DNA from: Eimeria necatrix
Lineage: Eukaryota > Apicomplexa > Conoidasida > Eucoccidiorida > Eimeriidae
NCBI RefSeq assembly: GCF_000499385.1
Contig: NW_013654311.1
Coordinates: 1 to 30,809 of the forward strand
Direction: 5' to 3'
DNA length: 30,809 nt
Positions within the stretch are counted from its first letter, which is position 1; every line of letters begins with the position of its first letter. The notes beneath the pieces were generated by a model, which was not told where the DNA came from, did no database searches, and was given only the letters and a program-made list of their open reading frames with translations. A program made the position numbers and the translations under genes. Shown here piece after piece: positions 9,390 to 22,067 of the stretch.

Positions 9390-11013
9390 TTCTTCGTTTC
9401 TTTTGCGGTGTTCTTTTAATTAAAGCCATTTGCGGTTCAAAGGGCCTTTTAATTGCGCTTTTTGCGCTGGTTTTGCTGCGCCTTCCTTTGCTGTTTCTGC
9501 CTGTGGCGGAGGCGCTGCTGCTGCTCTTGCTGCTGCAATTAATGCTTTTATTCCCCTTTTGCATTTATTTATTATACTTTTGTTGTTCTAAATTCTATTA
9601 TTATTATTATTAGCCTTTCTTGCACTCCTGCTGCCGTTTCTGTCTTTGCTGCTGCTGCTTTGCTGCATCTTCTGCTGTTGCTCCTTCAACTGCTGCTGCA
9701 GCAGAAAGAATCTCCCAGTAATTTCCACCAATTCAGCTGCAGTTCTTTTAACTAGCATTATTTTTATTTTTTAATTTAATTATAATTCAAATTAATTCAT
9801 TAATTGACTCGCCAGTGAGTTATTTTTTGCTGCTTTGCTGCATCACCGCGACTGAAGAGGTCAATGTGCGAATATATTTGCAGGCATTGTTATCTTCTTT
9901 TGTTTCTTTGCATCTGTTCTTTTATTTACTTTATTAAATCTTATTTATTTATCTTTTATTTATTTTTATGCATTTATTTCTTCATTTGCTGCAGCACAAA
10001 AGCTCAAAGATCTGCTGCTGCGGCAAAAATTGCATTATTTGTTTTGTTTGTTTTTCTGCTTCCAGACATTCAAATTAAGTGCTGTTTGCATATTTTTTTC
10101 ATTTCCAATTAATTAATTTATTTCCTTTTGCACAGAAGTTCAGTTTTTTGGTTTTGTTTTCATTTGAAGTCCCCAGTTGTGCCTTTTCTCCGTGCACTTC
10201 TCCCCAGTTGCCTCACTGACACGAAAACCCTCGCATTTCCCCGCAACAGGGCGCACAAACTCGATTTTTTTCCATTTATTGCTTTATTTTATTATTTTAT
10301 TTCTTTTATTTATTTTATTTTCCACTTTTTGCCAATTTAGGGGCCATTTCCCCCGGCGGGTGGATTGTCGAGGCTTCCGCCGGCAACACCGCCATTGCGC
10401 TGACGCTCGCAGCGAAGGAGAAGAACTACAGAGTTGTTTGCGTAATGCCGGACACTCAAACGGAGGAAAAGAAAGTAAAGACCATTTCGGAATTAAATTT
10501 TTATTTTATTTTATAAATAATATATTTATATTATTCACATAATTCGAATAGAGTCTGCTTTCCCGCAGCTTTCCTTGCGCGCTCCTCCTGCTTTCTTTCC
10601 CGTTGCAGCCGTCCGCAAGCTCTGCTTTGGTCCTTTAAATGGTTTAAAAGTGTTTTATTTCTTCATTTAAATGTTATATTTCTTAATTTAGATGTTTTAT
10701 TTCTTAATTTAGCAGTTTTTTCTTTTTATTTTTCTCAATTTGCCGACTCTTTGCCGCATCTTGAAACTTGCTGCCTGCAGCGGCTGCTGCGGACCCTGGG
10801 CGCTGTCGTTGTGCCGGTTCCTTTTCAAGAAGTTTCCCACATTAATCACTACAACAAAATTGCCAAAAGACTCGCAGAGAAAATAAATGGACATTTTATT
10901 GGCCAGTTTGACAACACGGTGAGAACGGCCTTCAATTTGCTCCATTTTGCACTTATTTCCATGCATGTATTCCTTTTCCGAAATGAGTTTCACGCGTTTA
11001 ATTTGCATTTTAC

Positions 11014-11048
<35 letters not shown>

Positions 11049-11049
11049 C

Positions 11050-11080
<31 letters not shown>

Positions 11081-12308
11081 TTTGCAGTTTCTCTTTCTTT
11101 GCTTTTCTCTTCGCCCAGTTTCCTTCGCTGTTCACTTGTTCAGTTTCCTCTCATCTTGCTGCGGAGGCCCCATGCATTTATTTTTGTTTTAATGTTCATT
11201 TATGAATGAAATATATTTAAATGAAATATAATTTATATTTATTTATATTTCAATTAATATAATTTATATTCATTTATATTTCAGTTAATAAAAAACACTA
11301 TTTGAAGGCCAATAAAGACTTCGGAACTGTCTATTTGGCTATGCTTTCCTGGAAGTGTTTCGGTTTCGTTTTTTTGCAGTTGCAAATTTGATTCTTCATT
11401 CCCTTCTAAGTTTATTCTTTTAATTCATTTCATTTAATTCATTTTATTTAATTCATTTATTTCAAATTTTATTCCCTTCTTGGTTTATTCTTTTAATTCA
11501 TTTTATTTAATTCATTTTATTTAATTCATTTATTTCAAATTTTATTTATTTTGTTTTATTCAATTCTACTTTTCAAGTGTCTCAGTCTTGCCGCACGGTA
11601 TTTGTTTCTTCTTCTCATGCTCCTACTGTTCGCATTTTCCCCGCCAAACTGTTGAATAATTGAATTATTTAAAATAAAATAAATAAATAAACAAATAAAT
11701 AAATAAATAAATTAATTAATTAATTAATTAATTAATTAATTAATTAATTAAATAAATAAGAAATTAAAAATGAAGAAAAAGGAAATAGTTTCCGCCTTTT
11801 TGTCTGCAGGCGAACCGCCTTGCCCACTTCAACACCACAGGACAAGAGATTTGGTGCGCAAGTGGAACTTTGCGAAATAAAATAAATTCATTTCTTTTAT
11901 TTCAAAAAAGAATTCTTTTTAATTTAAATATAATTTAATTGCAATTTACTTTGAAGTTGCACTTCTGCTGCTTTGCTTTGCTTTCAATTGTGCAATTTTC
12001 TTGAATTTGTTCCCAAAAAACTCCGCCACAAAAGCTCTTTTTGCGTTTTTTTTCTGCTTTTTAATTTCTTCGATGTTTCCTTTTTATTTGCGCTTTATTT
12101 TGAACAAAAGGGGAGATTAAAAGGGGCAAAAAGCGCATGCAAAGAGCGGAGAAGTTCGGAAATGAAAAAGTTCAAGTTTGCGTTCAGGGAACAAACAAAT
12201 GGAGATCTGGATGGTTTTATTTGCGCCGCGGGCACTGGAGGAACTGTCACAGGTGTATCTACACGTCTGCGTTTGAACCGGCACTTGCAGCTCGCGAAAG
12301 CAGCAGCA

Positions 12309-12360
<52 letters not shown>

Positions 12361-13077
12361 GCGGCCAGGGACCCATCACTATGGAACAGATTCTCAATCA
12401 TCTCAACTCCACGAGAAAAGAAAAACTGGCCCTCACTGATGTGCAAATGCAAACAGCAGCAGACCCCAGGGGCCCCCCTGCAGACGGGCCTCTCTATGGG
12501 GGCCCCTCGGGGGGCCCCCTGTCTGGGGGCCCCTCGCAGGGGGGCCCCCCGGGGGGCCCCCTTGCTGCGGGGGGCCCCTCTGAGGGTTTGAGGGAAAGAC
12601 TTAAAAGGGTTTTAGTTGATGGGGGCCCCGTGATTGGTTTGGCGGATGTTTCGGGGGCGGCTTTGTTTCGTTATTTCACTAAGGGAGAAATGCAAACAGA
12701 AGGAACTTCTATTGTCGAGAACATCGGTAAACCCTAAACCCTAAACCCTAAACCCTAAACCCTAAACCCTAGTTGAGGCGCCGCGAGGCGCGGGCGGAGT
12801 CCAAAGTGCGCAGGAGAACTTCCATTTGCACCCAAAGACTGCTTTCGCCGGCCAAAGATCTTCGAAGTTGTTTTATTTTATTCTTTTTTGAATTAAAATT
12901 CCGAAAAAGAACTTTTATTTCCTTTTAATTATTGTTTTCCGCGGCTTCGCCCGCTGGGCTTGACCAGGCCAGCACCGAGTCACTGGAAACCTCGAGGGTT
13001 TCTACCCAGACTTCTCTTGCGAAATAAAAGATCAAGAAGTTCTGCACTGGACCCACAGATTGCTGCAAGAAGTAAGA

Positions 13078-13150
<73 letters not shown>

Positions 13151-14628
13151 TAGTTTAGGGTTTTGTTCAATGTACTTGGGGCTTTATTTGTTTCCAGTTC
13201 TTGAAGGAAACTGGCGCGGGTTTCGGGCAAGAGAAAACCAAGTTGAATTTCTACTTTTAAACTCGCAATAAATTTCAATTTATAAAATTAAATAAAATAA
13301 TTCCGCGCAGTGTTTTGTTTGACTTTAACTTCACAGCGTTTCTGAAATTCCAATTTTGAATTCCAATTGTCTTTTCTTGAATAGTCTGTCAAGAAAAGCT
13401 GCAAACATTAATTCAATTTCTTCAATTAATTCAATTTTTGATTTTATTTTTTAATTTAATTCAATAAGATGAATTAATTGACTGAACTTGGAGGGTCAAG
13501 TTGAATGAGTTCAGCCTAGTGGCTGCAGAAGGAAGCACTGGCGAATCCGCGGTCAATTTGCGGCCATTTCTCTTCGTTTGAAGGCGATTTGTCTTTAAAA
13601 TAATAAATTAATTATTTAATTTAATTATTTAATTTGTTTATTGTTTATTTTTTGCTTTATTTCCCCTCAGGAAGGCCTCCCCCTGGGAATGACTTCCGGC
13701 GTGAACGTCGCGGGGGCGGTGCGGCTGGGCAAGGCGTTGGGGCCCCAGCACACCATCGTCACAATGCTGTGTGATTATGGTGAGACAAAAAATTGATTTT
13801 TGGAACTTCTAATTAGCCAAATTAAATTGTTTTTAGAGGCATAGATGCGCAAGAATAAGACGAACCAGTATATCCAGTTTCACCGGTTTTTGTTTAAAAT
13901 AAAAAGAGTTATTTTCATTTACGTGGCCATGTGACCCCCCTGGCCCTCAAGTTTGCAGCGGCTGCACAGCCATTATCTCCCGCCAAATAAGTGGCTGGAG
14001 CCCACTCAGCAAATAAGCGATAAAGACAATTAAATTAAAAAAAAGAAACAAAAAAAAACAGAAGTCCATCAGTTCAACTTGAAGAGATTTAGTTAAAAGA
14101 GTTGAAGTGTTTGCAAGTTTCAACAAGTACCCTGCGGTGTCAGTGAATCTTTCGAAGAATAATAAATCAATTAAAAGTCTAAATAAAAACTTTAAATTAA
14201 ACACTGCGGAAATAAACGAAAGAAAAACTTGAAGTTCAAACCCTAGGCATTCTAGCGGCAATAGACTTAGGACTTGGCGACAGTTTTTGCACAGGCTTTT
14301 GGCCATTTAAAAGCTGCAGAAGTTGCAGAATCTTGAATAAAAAAGATTAAAAATAAATGCAGAAAAAAGATAAAAAGAAATGAATTATTTAATTCTTTTT
14401 GAATCTTTTCTTTCAAACTTCTTTGCTTCGCTTGCTGCTTCCCTTCAGGACATCTGTACGCACAGAAACAATGGAACCCTCAATTCCTGCGGTCTCTGTC
14501 GCTGCCAGAGCCCACTTGGATGCACGAAAAAGTGAGTTCTAGGGTTTAGGGTTTAGGGTTTAGGGTTTAGGGTTTAGGGTTAGGGGTTTGGGGTTTGACG
14601 GAGTTGAACTCGCGTTGTTCGCTTCTGT

Positions 14629-14672
<44 letters not shown>

Positions 14673-15059
14673 GACCATGCGATATATTTTCAGTATTTCA
14701 GGAGTTCTTAAAATGTGCAAAAAGGAACTTTTCTCAAAATAGAAACAAACACATTTGAAAGTGAAATAAAGTGGAAGTTTCAAATCGAAACTTGCAACTT
14801 CTTCGAAGCACAATTCAAACAAATGAACCAACAAGGAATCTACAAATAAGCGAAGAGCCAAACAGACAATTACATTAACAATTAAATAAATATTCAAATA
14901 AGATTTGAAATAATTTAATTCAAAAAAAGAATAAAGATCAAATTGCTGTTTCTTGTTTTGGTTTTCCCGCAGCCGCCGCCCGAAATTTTGGAGGCTCTCG
15001 AGGCCAGTTTCCTCCCAGTGGACGACAGCGAGGAAGTTAAAAAGAAAATGAATCATTAA
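9131..15059 (+). CDS. Cysteine synthase / O-acetylserine sulfhydrylase-like PLP enzyme, nine exons
   Basis: Fold-type II PLP enzyme that makes cysteine from an activated serine and sulfide. Exons: 9131-9407, 10341-10474, 10781-10918, 11810-11853, 12188-12726, 12968-13071, 13671-13779, 14449-14531, 14973-15059; all GT-AG with matching phases, giving 504 residues. Seen: VGNTPLLKLK (20-29), NPGGSVKDR with the PLP lysine K53, SAGNT (105-109), GQFDNT (end of exon 3), the phosphate loop GTGGT (213-217), and a C-terminal block GLPLGMTSGVNVAGAV ending in LCDYG. The order and spacing best fit the fungal and protist cysteine synthase group; no CBS domain is present. Oddities: a run of 11 Cys at 76-86, required by intron phase, and an insert of over 100 residues (poly-Ser, then Gly/Pro-rich) after GTGGT. 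ATG 9131 opens the conserved N-terminus; an in-frame ATG at 9017 would add 38 residues resembling a mitochondrial presequence. Confidence 0.93.
11006..11083. repeat. (TTTA)n in cysteine synthase intron 3
   Basis: About 19 TTTA units with two variants. T-rich on the sense strand. Confidence 0.9.
11670..11757. repeat. (AAAT)n and (TTAA)n tract in cysteine synthase intron 3
   Basis: AAATAAAT units turn into a self-complementary TTAATTAA run shortly before the exon 4 acceptor at 11809. Confidence 0.88.
12302..12360 (+). repeat. CAG run encoding poly-Ser in cysteine synthase exon 5
   Basis: About 18 AGC codons; one of the homopolymeric amino-acid runs typical of Eimeria genes. It lies after the conserved GTGGT loop and STRLR helix start. 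Confidence 0.9.
12727..12772 (+). repeat. Telomere-like repeat forming the splice donor of cysteine synthase intron 5
   Basis: Six CCCTAAA units start immediately at the intron's first base: the donor GTAAAC is the first repeat unit. Sense orientation is CCCTAAA. Confidence 0.9.
13079..13150. repeat. (TAA)n microsatellite in cysteine synthase intron 6
   Basis: About 23 uninterrupted TAA/AAT units a few bases after the donor of intron 6. Confidence 0.95.
14540..14596 (+). repeat. Telomere-like repeat just inside cysteine synthase intron 8
   Basis: TTTAGGG units (sense strand), ending in degenerate TTAGGGG/TTTGGGG, starting 8 bases after the donor GTGAGT at 14532. The orientation is opposite to that in intron 5. 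Confidence 0.92.
14632..14671. repeat. CAG run in cysteine synthase intron 8
   Basis: About 13 CAG units, showing that the CAG repeat is not confined to exons. Confidence 0.92.
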
Positions 15060-15583
15060 AATGGATTTAATTATCAAATTAAAAGACTTATTGAACAAAT
15101 TCGACAAACAAATTCAACAAAAAGGCTCCACTTTTCCCCAGTTTCCGGCTGCTGCGAACAGCAAGCAAAGGCAGAGGCGCTGACAGCACGGGCGTTGATA
15201 TGTATGACACAAGTCCATTTATTTTCGTTTTTTTGTATTTTTTTATGTTTTCTTTTTATTTATTTCATTTTTTTGTGAATAAATGTCTAAAAAGGAGAAA
15301 AAATGCAGGCAGAAGCAACCAAACTGGAAAGTAGAAGTGCCCATTTCGCTCATTGCGCGCTGCTGCGGCTCCGGCGTTTCCAAATGCATGCAAAAGATAA
15401 TTTGTGAACTTTAAAAAGCGAAATAAATCAAAATAAATAATAAATGAACTTTTAATTTGTGTTTGTGTGCACTGGGAAGACACAGGCACTTGGGCTCATT
15501 CACAAAGCCATTTCAGCAGCAGTTTAGCACTTCTTTTTGCTTTCCCTTATTCAAATAAGGCAGCAGCCACACAGGTATAAATA

Positions 15584-15631
<48 letters not shown>

Positions 15632-15957
15632 AGTGCGGGCTCGTGCATTTGTAAACTGAACAGGTTTGTCTCATCCAGCCCAATTGAATTAGTTCAAAGA
15701 TTTGCAATAAGTGGAAACTTGAATGCATGCAGGTTTCGTGAATTCCGCTGATTTGCCGTTTATATTGGCATAAAGAGAATAAATAAACATTCTTTATGTC
15801 GATTTTATTAAATTAAATCAAAAAATAAACACAAAGGCTTTTAAAGTCTTTAATTTCCGCTCAGTTTCCCCCATTTGGCACTGGCCGGAACATGTTTGCA
15901 CTGCGCAGCGCGCTGGCTTAGACTTGCACAGCCAAGCTTTTGTTTATTAAAGGTAAC

Positions 15958-15992
<35 letters not shown>

Positions 15993-17631
15993 TTATTTAT
16001 TTATTTATTTGTTTTTATTTCTTCATTGGTTTTTTTATCCCCCAGAGCTGACTGGAGTCAGCGTTTCGTCGAAACACGGACTTGAACTTTATTTGAAATT
16101 CAAAATTCAAATTTTCGAATTCCAAATTTTTGCATTTCTTTTTCTCAAGATCATTTTTGCTTCTTCACCTGCTGCTGCTTTGCTGCTAAACAGCCGAAAA
16201 ATAAATACTTTTCAACTTATAAAGTGGCATTTTTGGTGATTAAAAGGTACTCCAAAGGCCATTTTATTCCAATTAAAAGATCCTCCAAAGCCATATTTAT
16301 TTATTCAACTTAAAATATATACAAAAGGCCTTTTTATTCCAATTAAAAGATACACTAAAGGCCGTTTCGTTCAAGTTAAAAGACACAGCAAGGGCCATTT
16401 TATTCAACTTGGAAGATAATCTTGAGGCCATTTTACTCAATTTAAAAGATGTACCAAAGGCCACTTTATTCAAATTAAAGATAATATTAATTCCATTTTA
16501 ATTCTTTAAATTACTTTTAATTGGTTTTAATCTTTTAAGTTACTTTTAATTGACTTTGGTGGAGAGTTTCGCGAGTTGAAGTGTATTTGCAAATTCATCT
16601 TTCACCCAATTTAAAGGAATTGGTAAAGACCTGCACAAAAGCTTTTAAAACTGACAAAAAGTGAAACAAAAAGACTTTTTGCTTTTATTTATTTTCTGAA
16701 AAGTCTCAAAGTTGAATTATTTAAACTGGAAAAGTGGACAGAAGACGCGCGAGCAGCAGCGCACTGTCCTGTCGTAGTCTTTGAAGGCGAATTTGAATCC
16801 AGTTTTGTTTTAAACTTGAAATATAATTTTAATTTTAAATTTAATTTTAATTTTAAATTTGAATTTGAATTTAAATTTAAATTTAAAATTCAATTTTGTT
16901 TCATTCCTTTACGGGGGCTGAATAGCGCGAGGCCGAGCCCAGCCAGGACTGGTTCGCGGGTGGTCTGTTGGATCTGCAGTTCCAGTTTTGTTCGAAAAGT
17001 TTTCCGAATGAAAACAATTTCAAATTTTGAAAATTTTATTTATTTATTTTTGAATTAAAAAGCTGAACTCAAAACGCTGTTGAAACTTCTTAGTTTGCAA
17101 ATCTGATTGCCATTCTTCTGCAGCGAGTGAACAGCGGGCTCCTCGCGTTCGCCATTAAGTCGCAAACGAAATTAAATTGAAATTTAAAAAGAGCAAAAAG
17201 GTGAAACTGAATTAAATTGAAACAAAAAAAGCAAAAAGGTAAAACTGAATAAAAATAAATGCAAAAGAAGTTACTGAACCGATTCGCAGTTTGCAAGTTC
17301 TGTCTTCGCCGCTTCTTCCACAACGAGAATTATTTTCCACAAAAAGAAAACAATTCCTTCGCATTATTTTCCACAAAAATAAACATTTCCTTTGCATTAT
17401 TTTCCACAAAAATAAAACAATTTCTTTTCTGAGATCCAAATAAAATGCCATTTCCACTTTTGCAAGTTTCCGTCGGTGACCCTGCCGATACACCTGGCGG
17501 TCCCGCAGCCGCTCCTGCTGCAACTCGCCGCCTCCCCGTGGAATCCTTTGCTTTCAAAGCCCTTCACTTCTTAATTTGTTGAATTTCTGCAACTCTTCGA
17601 CATTTAATTACTTATTTCCGATTTATTGAGC
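15060..17631. other. Intergenic region between cysteine synthase and the kinase
   Basis: AT-rich with simple repeats: (AAAT)n at 15583-15632 and a hairpin-forming pair (AAAT)n/(ATTT)n at 15958-16015. Small GC-richer islands (15300-15380, 16740-16800, 16910-16985, 17095-17165, 17465-17560) could be exons of an undetected gene, but I find no motif or phase-consistent chain. TGCATGC lies at 15385 and 15724. Three copies of a roughly 24-bp unit containing TTATTTTCCACAAAAA occur at 17327-17416. Confidence 0.4.
16238..16490. repeat. Degenerate minisatellite, about 36-bp unit
   Basis: About seven diverged copies of a unit with consensus elements AAAGGCCATTTTATTC and AATTAAAAGATAC. Confidence 0.75.
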
Positions 17632-17962
17632 ATGGCGGCGGTTCCCGCGGGCGGCGGCGCCCCGCGTTCGCCGCGGTTCCAAGTGCAGCGGCTGCTGGGC
17701 CAAGGCACCTTCGGCCGGGTCTACCTGGTGCTGGAAAAGCCCTCAGGGAGGCAACTGGCGCTGAAAAGAACTCAAAAATGGACCAAAATTGCCTCCAGAG
17801 AGGCCCTGGGCCTCGAGGAGTGCAGAGGATCGGCCGCGCTGGTGGCTGCGGACTCCGTCTTCTACTCCACCACCCCCGCGGGCTTCACCGTCCAGAACAT
17901 CTTGATGGAGCTCCAGGGCTTTTCTCTGCAGCTCTTTTTGGCGCGACACCGCCAGGCCCGCC

Positions 17963-18005
<43 letters not shown>

Positions 18006-18020
18006 CCAGCCTTTCCCGCA

Positions 18021-18064
<44 letters not shown>

Positions 18065-18541
18065 CGATTCGAAACATAAAGTCCATCGCCCGGCAAATAA
18101 TTGAGGGCGTTGCAGCTCTCCATTCCCGCGGAATAATTCACCGGGATTTGAAGCCCGAAAATGTTTTGGTGAGTTTCAAATTGCATTTTAAAAGTTTTAT
18201 TTTTTTTCTTCATTTTGAGTTCAAATAATGTTTAAATAATCCTTTTTTTGCGTTTTTGTCTCAAGTTCAACTTCAAATAATCAATTAATTCATTTAAATT
18301 CATATTTTGGGTTTTAAATTGCATTTTAATTCATTTTTTCGCATTTTTATCTTCAATTTTAATTCCCTTTTTTCGCATTTTTGTCTTTAATTCGACTTCA
18401 AATAATCAGTTCTTTCAATTCATGTTTTGCTGCTCAAATTGCATTTAAAAATCTTTTTTCTCCTTTTTTCTTCAATTCAAGTTCAAATAAACAATTATTT
18501 GAATTAAATTCAAATAATAAATAAACAAATAAATAAATGGA

Positions 18542-18590
<49 letters not shown>

Positions 18591-19222
18591 CAAATAAATC
18601 ATTTTGAAATAAATAAAAACAATTTCGTTTATTTCCACCTTTGCAGATCGACGAAAACGAAGGCGGAGAACCTCTTGTGCGCATTTGTGATTTGGGTAAG
18701 AAAAAGAAATCATTTTAATTAATTTAATTAATTTAATTAATATAATTAATTCAATTTATTTAATTTATTCAATTTATTTAATTAATTTAATTAATTCAGT
18801 TCATTCAATTTATTCAACTTATTCAATTTATTCAATTTATTTATTCTAGTTTAATTAAATTTAATTTAGATTAATTTAATTTTATTTAACTTGATTTGAT
18901 TTAATTTGATTTAATTTGATTTAATTTAGTTGAGTTTAATTTAATATCATTTCATTTAATCTCATTTCATTTGAATTCAAAATCGATTCATCACATTTCA
19001 TTTCATTTTTAAATTCTTTTTAAATATAAATTTAATTTAATTTTGAATTAAATTCAATTTAAATTTAATTTAACTTTGAACTGAATTTGAATTTAATTTA
19101 TATTTAATTTTCAATTTAAATTGAATTCGATATTTAAATCTGAAATTAAATTCAGAATTAAATTCAAAATTAATTTCAATTAACTCAATTAACGCATGCA
19201 TGTGCCGATAAAATGATGCAAG

Positions 19223-19293
<71 letters not shown>

Positions 19294-20024
19294 CAAAATA
19301 AAATGTATAAATTAGCAAATAATTAAAATTAATAATTGAAAATAGGTAAACGAAAATGAATAAATGAAAATTAACGAATGAAGATAAATAACAAAAAACA
19401 GAAAGAAAGACAAGTAAATAAAAGTAAATAAATAAAATGAGCAAAAATAAATAAAACAAATAAACAAAATAAACAAGTAATATAAATAAATAAAATAAAT
19501 AAATAAAATAAATGAATAAAAGTAATAAATAAAACAAATAAATAAATAAATAAATAAATAAAACAAATGCAAATAAATAAAGTTGCAAATAAATTCTTTT
19601 TTAGGGTCCAGCAAACGCCTCAGCCATGACGAACAATCCATGCCCTACATCTGCTCCAGATGGTAAGCACCACCTAGCCAGCTAGCTAGCTAGCTAGCTA
19701 GCTAGCTAGCTTGCTAGCGACCTAGCTAGCTGCATCTATCTATCTAGCTAGCTAGCTAGCTAGCTAGCTAGCTAGCTAGCCAGCTAGCCAGCTAGCTAGC
19801 TGCATCTATCTATCTAGCTAGCTAGCTAGCTAGCCAGCTAGCCAGCTAGCTAGCTGCATATATCTAGCTAGCTAGCTAGCTAGCTAGCTGTCCGCCTGGC
19901 CACGTAAGTGGCCAGGGAGCAGGACAGGGCGGCAGCTAGCTAGCTGGGCGACGGCTAGCTAGCTGGCTAGCTAGACGGCTGCCCACCGGGCAGCTAGCTA
20001 GCTAGCTAGCTAGCTAACTGCTGC

Positions 20025-20057
<33 letters not shown>

Positions 20058-20340
20058 TGCTGCTTGTTGGCTGCCTGAGATGTTCAAAACGGTGCGCCTT
20101 TAGGTACAGAGCGCCGGAGCTGCTGCTGGGGGCCACGAAGTACTCTGTAAGTATTTTAAAATAAAATAAAATTAAATTAAATTAAATTAAATAAATAAAA
20201 TAAAATAAAATAAAATAAAATAAAATAAAATAAAATAAAATAAAATAAAATGTTTTTATTTATTCAAATTTGAAATGCTTTTGAAACAGACCGCTGTGGA
20301 TCTCTGGTGTAAGTCGCGCCGCCGCTGCAGCAGCAGCAGC

Positions 20341-20397
<57 letters not shown>

Positions 20398-20499
20398 AGC
20401 AGCCGAATCAAACTAAAGCAGCAGCCTCAAAAAGCCGCAACTAACACTACAAATGGCAAATAGGAAACAAAACAAAGCCAACAAAACAAAACAAACGAA

Positions 20500-20570
<71 letters not shown>

Positions 20571-21175
20571 AAGAAATGAATTTAATTGCATGCAGCTCTC
20601 GGGTGTCTGCTGGCGGAGCTGCTGTGTCTGCGGCCTCTCTTCGAATGCGAAGTTCCGAAATTTGGATTTGAAGAAAAAGAAAAAATAAAAAACAAAAAAA
20701 ACAAAAAAGAAATAAATAAAAAAGAAATGATAAATGGAAAAGAAACAATTAATAAAAAAGAAATAATAAATGGAAAAGAAACAATTAATAAAAAAGAAAT
20801 AATAAATGGAAAAGAAAGAATAAATAAAGAAGAAATAATAAATGGAAAAGAAATAATTAATCAAAAAGAAATAATAAATCCAAAAGAAGTATTAAATGAA
20901 ATGGAAATAATTAATGAAAATGAAATATATAAAAGTGCAATTAATCAAAATGAAATAAATGAAATAAATGAAATAAATGAAATAAATGAAATAAATGAAA
21001 TAAATGAAATAAATAAAAAAGAAATAAATGAAATAAATGAAATAAACAAAAAAGAAATAAATGAAATAAATAAAAATGAAATAAATAAAAACTGGGAAGC
21101 GGAAGCTTTTCAACTTATTGCCATTGTCGAACTTCTCGGCTCTCCAAACTCGTGAGGATTTAATTAAATTTGAAT

Positions 21176-21218
<43 letters not shown>

Positions 21219-21665
21219 TTTGTTTGTTTATTTTATTCATTTGTTTTATTCTTTTATTATTTATTTATTCTTTTGCTTATTTATTTCATTTATTTTACTC
21301 TTCCATTTATTTATTTTATTCTTTGATTGATTTGTTTTATTCTTTTATTTTTTTATTCCATTTTTTATTTTATTTTATTCTTTTATTTTATTCCTCTGTT
21401 TTATTCTTTTGCTTTATCATATTCTTCTGTCTATTATTTATCCTTTTATTTTATTCTTTTATTTATTTTATTCTCTTCTTTATTTTATTTTATTCTTTTA
21501 TTTATTTTTTTTATTTTATTTTATTTATTTATTTTACTCTTTTTTTTTTCTGTCTTCGTCGATCGGCTGCCCTCGCCAGTCTTCTTGCATTTTTCATATC
21601 CATTTATTTATTTATTTATTATTTATTTATTATTATTTATTATTCATTTATATATTTGTTATCAT

Positions 21666-21700
<35 letters not shown>

Positions 21701-22036
21701 CTTACTTATTTATTTGCTGCATGCATGGGAGCTGCAGTAGAACTTGGGGTGTATGTACACCGTGTGGTTGTGTGCATGCCCTCTTTCGACCAGAATTGAA
21801 AATCATTTTAATTTTTAAATTTAAATAAATAAAATAAATTCATTTAATTCTTTTTAATTTATTTTTATTTTTTTGTTCTTCAGGGAAGAGGCCAGGAGTC
21901 TTTGCGCCGGCTGTCAGCCCCACACAAGAGTGAGTCCTTTCTAACAAATAAATAAATAAATAAGTAAATAAGCAAATAAATAAATAAATGAATAAATAAA
22001 TAAATATATGTATATATAAATATATAAATAAATAAG

Positions 22037-22067
<31 letters not shown>

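Noticed and set aside
12252..12265. GGTGTATCTACACG in cysteine synthase exon 5 as a further palindrome copy
   Set aside because: Lies in conserved coding sequence (TGVSTR after GTGGT) with two mismatched bases; probably chance.
17330..17557. - strand frame with repeated FVENNAKE-like units upstream of the kinase
   Set aside because: Produced by three copies of a TTATTTTCCACAAAAA repeat; no start or splice context supports a gene.
20659..21110. An intron inside kinase exon 6
   Set aside because: Possible donor GTTCCG and the AG sites before GCGGAAGCT give incompatible phases, there is no pyrimidine tract, and the frame is open throughout.
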